The notes under the pieces are model-generated. The model had not been told where the DNA came from. It saw nothing but the letters and a program-made list of their open reading frames with translations, and ran no database searches. Shown in pieces: positions 20,068-27,148 of a stretch of DNA of 64,000 nucleotides (positions are counted from its first letter, which is position 1; each line of letters opens with the position of its first letter). The translations under genes and the position numbers were made by a program. Origin of the DNA: Caryophanales bacterium UBA4100 (lineage in GTDB: Bacteria; Bacillota; Bacilli; Paenibacillales; UBA4045); contig DFXU01000007.1 of NCBI GenBank assembly GCA_002383285.1, positions 3,442 to 67,441 on the forward strand, read 5' to 3'.

Positions 20068-20630
20068 TGAATCACATCCCCCTTCCATTCATAAATTGAC
20101 ACTGTTGTCTCACCGTATTCTGCCTTTCGAATGCACGCGAACCCGCCAATCTGCTCCGCATAACGTGTTCGGGTATCATGCTCGAGTACAAGCTTAGCGC
20201 CTAGTGCAAGTAAATGGCGTTCCTCAATAATCATTAACAGCTCGTCCATCTTCTTCATGCGGTAAGGTGGATCTAGGAATACTAAATCAAATTTAAGCTC
20301 TCTACGTTGTAGTACCTTTAGCGCCTGCTCTGCTGAATTTCGATATACCTCTGATTGTTCGATGAGTCCAGTTGATTGTAAATTCTGTTTAATAATATCC
20401 ACACTAGCACGTTCAATATCAATGAAGATACCTCGTGCAATTCCTCTACTTATAGCCTCGATACCTAATCCACCAGCTCCAGCAAATAGATCGAGTACTA
20501 AGCCACCGTCAAAGTAAGGACCTATCATACTGAATATGGCTTCTTTCACCTTATCCGTCGTTGGACGTGTATTCATACCAGGAACGGCTTTCAAATTCCG
20601 ACCTCGCACCGAGCCAGATATAACTCTCAC
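20064..20630 (-). CDS. rsmD: 16S rRNA (guanine966-N2)-methyltransferase RsmD
   Basis: Class I SAM methyltransferase acting on assembled small subunits. SAM motif I is [14 protein letters not shown] and the catalytic loop is FLDPPYR (DPPY). The 188 residues match. The start is GTG at 20630 with AAGGAG and a 7-base spacer. It forms an operon with coaD. Its upstream region is shared with the divergent structured RNA described below. Confidence 0.96.
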   Translation of the reverse strand: MRVISGSVRGRNLKAVPGMNTRPTTDKVKEAIFSMIGPYFDGGLVLDLFAGAGGLGIEAISRGIARGIFIDIERASVDIIKQNLQSTGLIEQSEVYRNSAEQALKVLQRRELKFDLVFLDPPYRMKKMDELLMIIEERHLLALGAKLVLEHDTRTRYAEQIGGFACIRKAEYGETTVSIYEWKGDVIQ

Positions 20631-20727
20631 CTTGTATCTCCTTCATTAAAAGCTCGTGTTTAGCACTCATAGTACCATATTCTATTTGGTTAGAAAAGAC
20701 AAAGAAGCAGTAGGTGGCTCGTGAATG

Positions 20728-20756
20728 CTTTAACATTTTTCATCATGAGGTATAGA
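20728..20756 (+). promoter_or_regulatory. Promoter of the structured RNA (sigma-B-like or sigma-A)
   Basis: CTTTAA (20728-20733) and AGGTAT (20748-20753) with a 14-bp spacer differ by one base each from the sigma-B consensus GTTTAA-N12-15-GGGTAT. An overlapping sigma-A reading is TTTAAC-N16-TATAGA. Either would start transcription near 20760, immediately before the first stem of the RNA. Whether this organism has sigma B is not visible here. Confidence 0.55.
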
Positions 20757-20759
20757 ACT

Positions 20760-20933
20760 ATGGAAATCGGTTATCCTTAATATATCGGCGTCGAGAGATG
20801 TCGTAGATAACCGCGGAGAAGACTTACGTTTCCCCATAAGATCTTCATCCGGTTTCTCCTCTCCCATGAGGTGCCCTGCAAGGGGCACCGATATAATCAA
20901 CACCGCTTAGCCTCAGAGCTCTGCGGTTTTTTC
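20760..20933 (+). ncRNA. Unrecognised structured RNA with intrinsic terminator
   Basis: A 415-bp gene-free stretch holds a series of helices. P1 pairs CGGTTATC (20768-20775) with GATAACCG (20806-20813). Inside it P2 pairs 20786-20792 with 20797-20803 around a GAGA tetraloop. P3 (20818-20846) is a 9-bp stem with one bulge and a C-rich loop. P4 pairs GGTGCCCT (20870-20877) with GGGGCACC (20882-20889) around GCAA, a second GNRA loop. The terminator stem ACCGC/GCGGT (20902-20927) is followed by six T. It does not match the riboswitch classes, SRP RNA, 6S, tmRNA or RNase P signatures I know. It could be a free sRNA or a leader controlling the gene at 21046. Confidence 0.7.
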
Positions 20934-21045
20934 TTGTTTTCTATTCAAGTTTTCAGTTTCACCAATACACCGTGCATACCTATTATCATTTCGGATAGGC
21001 TAAGTTGGTGGACTAACATCAATTCTTGCAAAGGAGATTCCTACG

Positions 21046-21414
21046 ATGCCTGAGAAACCGATCATCGTTTATTTTAGAAGTGCTGAACAGGCCAATGAGG
21101 CCTTGAACAAGATGAAGCGTGAGTTTGAAGTGATCGAAGCATCAATTGACCAATTCGACGGATACCCCGGCAACGGTCATGATCCAGGTAATCCTATCAC
21201 TGGCCATATACCAAGTCTGGGTTCTCTAACACTGGGCGGTGACTTCAACCGTGACGCTGGAATTCTAGCTGCGACAAGCGTAAGTGCTAGTGGCTTGAGC
21301 TCAGGAGAACCCGGCAATATGGTCTCAGGAGTGAACATTATTCTAACCGCCATAGTGCAAGAAGAGAACGGAGAGCAGGCAATGCAGATCGCGCAGGATT
21401 GTGGAGCTGAATAA
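21046..21414 (+). CDS. Conserved-looking small protein of unknown function
   Basis: No family recognised with certainty. The 122 residues start MPEKPIIVYFRSAEQANEAL with an AAGGAGATTCCTACG ribosome-binding site. The first 40 residues look like a beta-alpha-beta half of a ferredoxin-like fold, as in YflT-type general stress proteins; a Gly/Asp/Pro-rich middle (about 40-62) and a Gly/Ser-rich stretch (about 74-100) follow, then a final beta strand and helix (IILTAIVQE to AMQIAQDCG). It is cytosolic by composition. It lies 112 bp after the terminator of the structured RNA and is followed by its own double hairpin, so it is monocistronic. Confidence 0.75.
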   Translation: MPEKPIIVYFRSAEQANEALNKMKREFEVIEASIDQFDGYPGNGHDPGNPITGHIPSLGSLTLGGDFNRDAGILAATSVSASGLSSGEPGNMVSGVNIILTAIVQEENGEQAMQIAQDCGAE

Positions 21415-21417
21415 TGA

Positions 21418-21477
21418 TTTGCACCGGAGACTAGATCGGTTTTCGGTGCAAATAAAAAAGCACCCGAGGGTGCTTTT
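21418..21477 (+). terminator. Two consecutive hairpins, second a bidirectional terminator
   Basis: First stem TTTGCACCG (21418-21426) with CGGTGCAAA (21444-21452). Second stem AAAAGCACCC (21456-21465) with GGGTGCTTTT (21468-21477) over a 2-nt gap, with A/T runs on both sides. It ends the plus-strand gene at 21046 and the minus-strand small gene at 21490. Confidence 0.88.
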
Positions 21478-21489
21478 AAATATCTTTAT

Positions 21490-21663
21490 CTAATCCTTTA
21501 CCGTATTGAATTTTCCTGTCCTGGTATCGTATGGCCCTACACTAACTACCGGTGGATCAATAACCATGGGTTCATCTGTTTTTCTTGTTTCATGCAAATC
21601 TGTAGCTCCTGCTTGATGAGTAAGTAAATCTCGCAGTTCCTCATTCTCTTCAGGTTTGTACAC
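21490..21663 (-). CDS. Small hydrophilic protein of unknown function
   Basis: Not recognised. It has 57 residues from GTG 21663, chosen because AAGGAGGG lies seven bases upstream; an ATG at 21699 is open but has no ribosome-binding site. The protein is charged (KPEENEELRDLL) with a proline-rich centre (VIDPPVVSVGPYDTRTG), no membrane segment and no cysteine. It is downstream of the dehydratase gene and could be cotranscribed. The good ribosome-binding site and shared terminator support a real gene. Confidence 0.6.
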   Translation of the reverse strand: MYKPEENEELRDLLTHQAGATDLHETRKTDEPMVIDPPVVSVGPYDTRTGKFNTVKD

Positions 21664-21740
21664 AGTTGATCCCTCCTTCTCATTCTTACTTTCTACCACA
21701 GTTTGCTTCTGAATTAGAACAATTATTCAAGATTAAGCAC

Positions 21741-23903
21741 TCACTGCCTAGAATCATTCCAATCCATATCCGCATCAAGCGCTACGCTCATGGGAACTAC
21801 ACCGCAAGAAGCATCGGTGCAATCTCGGAAGCGATTCGATGCTGCAATCCGTCTTTGTCTCATGCGCAAGCTATTCATTCGAGTCTGAGCTAGCTCTGCT
21901 CGCAGAACACGCAGATTCTCAGACGATCGCGTAAGATGACCCATAGCAAATTGCTCAGCGTCTAACAAGTCTATACGCTTATTACGGAATTGCAGATGCA
22001 GCAGATCAGCATCCTGTAAGTAGAGAATGTCTCCATCACGGAAGGCCTCTGGTGTCATATGGCCAATCGCCGCACCGTAGGTAACACCTGAATAGCGTCC
22101 ATCACTAATTAGAGTCGCTAACCGTTTGAGCTGACGATGAGCATTAATATGCTGCATCGGCGTGAACATTTCCGGCATCCCGAATGCTTCAGGTCCTTGG
22201 CCAGAGATAACAATAGCCAGCTTAAGCCATTCATTGCTGACCGATTTATCGAAAATCTCTTCATAATTCAACAGCTTAAGCTCATTCGTATTCATGTTAG
22301 CATTATGGTTAGCCATAACAATCAAATGTTCCAGTTTGAATATTCGTTTCGATTTTAATTTATCCAATAAGTGAATATCTAATAGATGCTGGTTAGCTTG
22401 CTCCTCATTCTCGAAGTAAAGAATGAAAGCCACTTTGTTATCGAATTGATCCAATTGCTTTGTTGGCATCCCGCTTACTTTTACTACAGCCTGATTAAAG
22501 AAATTACCTCTCAATACATCAACACCACTAAATTGACGTCTTGGCTTACTCAGGATAATCGGATTATCCTTCACACCATCCGCGCTAAGCCCTTCAGTGT
22601 TTGCAAGCCTTTCCCGCCAGGTTTGACCACTCACGGTAGGAGCATCCAGATCCATGGGTACACCATTACGCCCAAGCTCATAGATCAGTGTTTCCATCCC
22701 GCGAATTTCACCTGAGCAGCATTGCTGTGCAAGCGCATAGATGTCTCGTCCCTCTGTGAGGCTATAATCATACAAGTCAGGAATGGGATACTCCATCAAT
22801 ACACGCTCAATGTCCTCAAGTGAAAAATCATATCCAGCATATATCATTGCACCAACCATATGCATAATCAGATTAGACGACCCACCACTAGCACTATGAA
22901 GCCTGATTGTATTCTTAATATTAGCAATCACTAGCTTGCTTACGCTAAATTCTCGTTTATTCACTATGAAGAATAGCGCTTCTATTGCCTTATCAACCTG
23001 CATGAATGTTGGAGGGTCTGTCAACAGCTCAAGGGCTGGATATACGACACCAAATCCTGCCGTGACTTCTCTAGAGCTGTTCCCTGTTCCATGGAATGCG
23101 CATATTCCACCCTTGGCATCACAAGTATTCACAGCGAGACTTTTCTCGAAAAACTTTTGCTGCTCCTCGGTCAATATGCCTCTTTCGATCGCTCTTAGGA
23201 ATACACCCTGGAATGCCGTATTCGACGAACACTGCAGAATATAGCTAACAGCTTCATCGATATCTGATGCAATATCATCATAACCCGCCACAGTCGCAAG
23301 TGACGCTAATTGAGCCAGCTCCCTTCTCAGGTCATCTGGAATGCTGCCACCCTTAAGTACATGGGAAGGGCAGAAGCTAGCGAATACAGGTGCTTCCCCC
23401 CGATATTGTCTTACACGATCTAGATGAGCGAGACCACTTAACACACCGAGCGGCTGTTTATCACAGCCCTGAATAACGAATGCACCATGATAGGAATGGG
23501 CTTCCATCTGATTCACGACCATCTCAGCAATTACGTTACGGCTCTGCAGCGAGTATGACATCCCCATATTACTCTGTGCGGTTCCATCACACAGCACAGG
23601 CGTACTGAAATAGAATGGGACTCCACCATGCTTCCATATACTAATAGCAGCTTTGGATACGGTTTCATAATCAAGAATATGCGCAGGGTGATCTGAGGAG
23701 CCGCCGATAATAGCAATCCGAGGAGCATTGTATTCAAGTCGATCATATATGTTCTCCAGCGTCCAATCTGATGGACCTCCTGTATAATCCGCTCCCAACT
23801 CGCGTCGGGATCGATCTAGAAGTCCAGCAACAGTTATTGGCTCGTTGGCCTTTCCTTGTACATTATCTCTGTAAGGATTAATATCGCTATTCATCTTAAT
23901 CAT
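21741..23903 (-). CDS. IlvD/Edd-family dehydratase (sugar-acid dehydratase-like)
   Basis: Iron-sulfur dehydratase of the dihydroxy-acid/6-phosphogluconate dehydratase family, probably acting on a sugar acid; the substrate cannot be read from sequence. Family motifs are LCDGTAQSNMGMSYSL (about 104-119), QGCDKQPLG (Cys147) and GGICAFHGTGNSS, followed by the C-terminal ISDGRYSGVTYGAAIGHMTPEA. At 720 residues it is longer than IlvD (about 560) or YjhG-type enzymes (about 650); the last 60 residues (RMRQRRIAA... CTDASCGVVP) are an extra basic and Cys-containing tail. No transporter or sugar gene lies beside it. GGAGGAG precedes the ATG by 11 bases. Confidence 0.85.
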   Translation of the reverse strand: MIKMNSDINPYRDNVQGKANEPITVAGLLDRSRRELGADYTGGPSDWTLENIYDRLEYNAPRIAIIGGSSDHPAHILDYETVSKAAISIWKHGGVPFYFSTPVLCDGTAQSNMGMSYSLQSRNVIAEMVVNQMEAHSYHGAFVIQGCDKQPLGVLSGLAHLDRVRQYRGEAPVFASFCPSHVLKGGSIPDDLRRELAQLASLATVAGYDDIASDIDEAVSYILQCSSNTAFQGVFLRAIERGILTEEQQKFFEKSLAVNTCDAKGGICAFHGTGNSSREVTAGFGVVYPALELLTDPPTFMQVDKAIEALFFIVNKREFSVSKLVIANIKNTIRLHSASGGSSNLIMHMVGAMIYAGYDFSLEDIERVLMEYPIPDLYDYSLTEGRDIYALAQQCCSGEIRGMETLIYELGRNGVPMDLDAPTVSGQTWRERLANTEGLSADGVKDNPIILSKPRRQFSGVDVLRGNFFNQAVVKVSGMPTKQLDQFDNKVAFILYFENEEQANQHLLDIHLLDKLKSKRIFKLEHLIVMANHNANMNTNELKLLNYEEIFDKSVSNEWLKLAIVISGQGPEAFGMPEMFTPMQHINAHRQLKRLATLISDGRYSGVTYGAAIGHMTPEAFRDGDILYLQDADLLHLQFRNKRIDLLDAEQFAMGHLTRSSENLRVLRAELAQTRMNSLRMRQRRIAASNRFRDCTDASCGVVPMSVALDADMDWNDSRQ

Positions 23904-24083
23904 TTACTTATCGTCTCCTCCATTGTTTGTGTACTTTCCTGTAGACTCAGGTCTCTTTCCTTTTCGGAACATCCCTGATTCCACCCCACAGTTTTTATTC
24001 TTATCATACAATAAATTGCGGAATAAATTCAGCTTCCATATCCGATAATAAGCTTAGTCTATAAACTAGAGGTGTTGACATAC

Positions 24084-24200
24084 ATGAAATCGAAAGATAG
24101 ATCAAATATGAAGACGATTATAGGATTAGCCATAGTAATTGGACTCGTGATGATCTACTTCATTGGATTTTCTCTATATGAGTGGTTGGTTCCGGAATGA
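24084..24200 (+). CDS. Predicted single-span membrane miniprotein, 38 residues
   Basis: ATG at 24084 with GAGGTG nine bases upstream opens a frame of 38 codons ending TGA at 24198. The N-terminus is basic (MKSKDRSNMK) and a hydrophobic stretch of about 20 residues (TIIGLAIVIGLVMIYFIGFS) is followed by YEWLVPE, the profile of a type II single-span protein. No homologue is recognised. It is divergent from the dehydratase and upstream of another small plus-strand gene. Confidence 0.5.
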   Translation: MKSKDRSNMKTIIGLAIVIGLVMIYFIGFSLYEWLVPE

Positions 24201-24281
24201 ACAGAAGGAAAAGAAGTATTGATTTCGTTTCATTAATCTCCCCTTGTGGTAATAAGTATGTATAACAAGGAGATGAGGATT

Positions 24282-24491
24282 ATGTACATTAGATCAAGTT
24301 CACGTTTAGAGCCGGTTGATTCCATCAATATCATCGATAGCCATAGACACGATAATAACCAACAATTGACCGAAGATCACCCAAGTAATTCTAGAGAGCA
24401 TCAATCCAAAGAACGACAATTACAAAATCAGATTTACATGGAGAGTAGTGTACTTGTTGATATAGGACAGAATATTAATACATTTGTGTGA
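24282..24491 (+). CDS. Small hydrophilic protein of unknown function
   Basis: From ATG 24282, with AAGGAG nine bases upstream, 69 residues rich in Ser, Asn, Gln, His and Asp (MYIRSSSRLEPVDSINIIDS, HRHDNNQQ), ending with a hydrophobic SSVLVDIGQNINTFV. The frame is open to 24246 but the in-frame ATGs there are poorly spaced. No known domain. Composition resembles small coat or spore-associated proteins, which is only a guess. It converges with the TatD-type gene, one base apart. Confidence 0.5.
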   Translation: MYIRSSSRLEPVDSINIIDSHRHDNNQQLTEDHPSNSREHQSKERQLQNQIYMESSVLVDIGQNINTFV

Positions 24492-24492
24492 T

Positions 24493-25278
24493 CTATTCTA
24501 TTCGATAAAATCTTCGTGTGTTTTCATTTATAATGCTAGCTGCCTTCAGAGGGTCTAGGCCTTTCAGTACAGCAATTTCGTGAACCACATCCCTAACCAT
24601 ACTAGGTAATGTGGTCTTTCCTTTGAAGTGAGCCTCGAATGGCCATGGACCGTCGGTTTCTACCATAAGCTGTTCAATTGGATAAATCCGAACTAGCTCT
24701 CTAATTTCTTCTTCGTAACAAACATCAGGTGATATGGATATGTAATAACCGTTCCTAGCCATCCTCTTAACTGTGTGCTCTGGACCCTTGAACCAGTGAA
24801 AATGTGCAGTAGTAACGCAGTGCTTCTCCAACAAACCACATACAATGTCTGCGTCCTCATAAACAGCATGAAGGATGATCGGTTTATTCAATTCGATAGA
24901 TAACAGAATAAATCTCTCAAGCAAGGAAATATACGGATTAAGATTATACGATATTCCCTTTGCCTCAAATTCTGTTCGAGTATAATAAGGTAAACCAACC
25001 TCTCCAATAGCAATAGCCTCCGTATGATGCTCGCGGATCCATGCGAATAATTGCTGTTCAACCTCCATATCGGGAATGGGCTGCTCAGGATGGTATCCAA
25101 AGGCAGGTAAGTACATGCCAGAGTATGCATGAGCTAACTCTAGATTTGTTCTACATGAATCCTGATGTAAGGAAACAGCAATTATTGCCTCTACATTGAC
25201 ACCTAACTGCTCTAATAATTGCTTTCGATCATCCAAGCTATAAAGATCGGGATGAATGTGTGCATCAATCCATTTCAT
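24493..25278 (-). CDS. TatD-family metal-dependent hydrolase in a thiamine-precursor operon
   Basis: Amidohydrolase-superfamily TIM barrel of the TatD type, 261 residues. Metal ligands expected of the family are present: His7 and His9 in DAHIHPD, Glu in IGEVGLPYY, His in LHAVYED, His in AHFHWFKG and Asp in ETDGPWPF. Classical TatD proteins are DNases or peptidase-like, but this gene overlaps the thiZ stop by ATGA and is the last gene of a TPP-riboswitch operon. A role in processing the imported pyrimidine, in the place YlmB takes in other Bacillales, is an inference. Confidence 0.85.
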   Translation of the reverse strand: MKWIDAHIHPDLYSLDDRKQLLEQLGVNVEAIIAVSLHQDSCRTNLELAHAYSGMYLPAFGYHPEQPIPDMEVEQQLFAWIREHHTEAIAIGEVGLPYYTRTEFEAKGISYNLNPYISLLERFILLSIELNKPIILHAVYEDADIVCGLLEKHCVTTAHFHWFKGPEHTVKRMARNGYYISISPDVCYEEEIRELVRIYPIEQLMVETDGPWPFEAHFKGKTTLPSMVRDVVHEIAVLKGLDPLKAASIINENTRRFYRIE

Positions 25279-26045
25279 ATGATTGTCTCCTTCTTCATCA
25301 GACTATATATGTGTGCTCGCAAACGTATAAAGTCGCTATGCTGTAGAATATCTTCCCCTCGCGGACGTTGGAATGGGACAATTATCTCTTCAAGTACGCC
25401 AGTAGGTTTTTCTGAGAACACGTATATGCGATCAGACAAGAATAGGGCTTCTTCAATGCTGTGAGTTACGAATAGCACAGATCTTCTGGAGTCCTCCCAG
25501 AGTGCAAGCAACCAACGTTGCATATCCATCCTTGTAAGTGCGTCTAATGCACCGAAAGGCTCATCCAAACACATCACCTCTTGCGGACTTAGTAGTGCCC
25601 TTAGAAAGGCAACACGCTGCTGCATACCTCCAGATAATACATCTGGGTATGCTGACTCATAGCCCTGAAGTCCGACTCTTGCTAACCATTCCTTAGCTAG
25701 CTCGCGCGATTGCTTCTTGCTCGAGACTCCCGAAACCTCCATCGCAAGGACAGTATTCTCTAATACGGTTCTCCATGGGAATAACGAGTGCTGCTGGGGT
25801 ACATAACTGATATGTCCTCTCCTGCCTGTTATATCCTTACCATCTAATAGAATTTCTCCTAGGTCAGGTTGCAGCAGTCCCCCGATCATATGGAACACAG
25901 TGCTCTTTCCACTTCCAGAAGGTCCAATTATCGAAACAAACTCTCCCTCGTTGACATAGAGAGAAAGCTCCTTAATCACGAAATTATCCGCTCCTAGGTT
26001 ACTGAACGATTTACCAATACCTCTTACCTCCAGCTTAGGCTGCAT
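25275..26045 (-). CDS. thiZ: ABC transporter ATP-binding protein for thiamine pyrimidine precursor (ThiZ-like)
   Basis: Energises uptake with the ThiX permease and ThiY binding lipoprotein. From ATG 26045 (MQPKLEVRGIGKSF, 256 residues) with AAGGAGGG upstream; the frame opens further up but inside the permease gene. Walker A GPSGSGKST, Q-loop QHSLFPW, signature LSGGMQQR and Walker B MCLDEPFGALDALTR are all intact. TAATG overlap with the permease and ATGA overlap with the TatD-type gene show tight coupling. Confidence 0.92.
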   Translation of the reverse strand: MQPKLEVRGIGKSFSNLGADNFVIKELSLYVNEGEFVSIIGPSGSGKSTVFHMIGGLLQPDLGEILLDGKDITGRRGHISYVPQQHSLFPWRTVLENTVLAMEVSGVSSKKQSRELAKEWLARVGLQGYESAYPDVLSGGMQQRVAFLRALLSPQEVMCLDEPFGALDALTRMDMQRWLLALWEDSRRSVLFVTHSIEEALFLSDRIYVFSEKPTGVLEEIIVPFQRPRGEDILQHSDFIRLRAHIYSLMKKETII

Positions 26046-26827
26046 TAGCTTCCCTCCTTGACAGAGCGAGAATTCCAACGAATAATGAGCTTCTGTAATA
26101 TCACAATCAAAGCATACATGAGCAAGCTTAGCGTGACGATTACGAACACTACTGTGAATACTCGGTCATTACGAAAACTCTTATATGAAAGAACCATGTA
26201 ACGGCCTAATCCACTGCTACCACCAAGCCATTCGGCAATTACAGCACCCATCACGCTATAGGTTGCAGAAATCTTCAATCCAGCGAACAGGTAAGGAAGT
26301 GAGAATGGGAGCTCTAGCTTCGTGAAGATTTGACGGCGGCTGGCGCCTATCATACGCATATAGTTAAATAAGCTTCGATCAGTCTCAACAAGACCTGTGG
26401 TCATGGATACAACAATGGGGAAAAAACATACAAGTACTACTACAATAATCTTTGGGAACATCCCGTAACCGAACCATACTACAAATAGAGGAGCAAGTAC
26501 GATCATAGGAATGTTCTGCGAGATAATAAGCAATGGCGAGAAAGCAGATTTAATTGGCTTGGACAAGTGCATAACAACAGCGATCATTACCCCAGCAAGC
26601 ACACCAGTCGGAAAACCGATTAATATCTTCTGAAGTGTTGATGTTGTATGCAACCACAAACGAGGCCATGAAATAATACCCTCACGGATAATATCCGTAG
26701 GGCTTGGAAGAAACCACTTTTCAATTCCTAGCCAGTTAACAAGTAACTCCCAACTAGTTAAGATAAGGATAACCGCCACTATGGGCGGCCATCCTTTGTT
26801 AACTACATTAATTAATGTTCTACTCAT
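26045..26827 (-). CDS. thiX: ABC transporter permease for thiamine pyrimidine precursor (ThiX-like)
   Basis: Inner-membrane permease of the taurine/nitrate/NMT1-type importer class, 260 residues with about six transmembrane helices (VAVILILTSWELLVNWLG at the N-terminus, FTVVFVIVTLSLLMYALIVI near the C-terminus). The EAA-type loop is MIGASRRQIFTKLELPFSLP, which docks on the ATPase. It overlaps the upstream thiamine-binding gene by TAATG and the ATPase gene likewise. Confidence 0.92.
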   Translation of the reverse strand: MSRTLINVVNKGWPPIVAVILILTSWELLVNWLGIEKWFLPSPTDIIREGIISWPRLWLHTTSTLQKILIGFPTGVLAGVMIAVVMHLSKPIKSAFSPLLIISQNIPMIVLAPLFVVWFGYGMFPKIIVVVLVCFFPIVVSMTTGLVETDRSLFNYMRMIGASRRQIFTKLELPFSLPYLFAGLKISATYSVMGAVIAEWLGGSSGLGRYMVLSYKSFRNDRVFTVVFVIVTLSLLMYALIVILQKLIIRWNSRSVKEGS

Positions 26828-27120
26828 TATCGATCATACTTCTCTGTCAGCTTGTCCATCGAGACACCGCTTGGACCATACAGAATCTTGATTTGTGAGA
26901 TAACACTCGGACAGCCTTCAGCTATCATCACTTCATTCATTTCCTTAACAACATTAAGTAGCTGGTCAAGCTCCCCCTCCATCGTCGTTTCTAGTGGTGC
27001 CACACGGTACTTTACTCCAGATCGGTCAATAACGGCTATTGCCTTATCTACGTAAGGAATAACATCCTCATTGTTCTTAGTTCGCGGGATAATCTGAATA
27101 CTTACAAGCGCATTTGCCAT
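26827..27120 (-). CDS. MTH1187/YkoF-type thiamine-binding protein
   Basis: Small ferredoxin-like-fold protein of the family annotated as thiamine-binding (MTH1187, YkoF relatives). From ATG 27120 it has 97 residues: MANALVSIQIIPRTKNNEDVIPYVDKAI, then VAPLETTMEGELDQLLNVVKE, both typical stretches. AGAGAGGAG supports this start; the frame remains open to 27189 inside thiY. It is placed between thiY and thiX and is translationally coupled to thiX. It may buffer or sense a thiamine-related ligand. Confidence 0.87.
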   Translation of the reverse strand: MANALVSIQIIPRTKNNEDVIPYVDKAIAVIDRSGVKYRVAPLETTMEGELDQLLNVVKEMNEVMIAEGCPSVISQIKILYGPSGVSMDKLTEKYDR

Positions 27121-27148
27121 GTGTAAGCTCCTCTCTTTAATGGATACA

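Noticed and set aside
20760..20933. RNase P RNA, 6S RNA, SRP RNA or tmRNA
   Set aside because: None of the conserved sequence blocks of those RNAs is visible; the size also differs from most of them.
20760..20933. T-box or SAM, FMN, cobalamin, lysine, glycine or c-di-GMP riboswitch
   Set aside because: Core motifs of these classes, such as a T-box AGGGTGGNACCGCG, are absent and the gene downstream does not fit.
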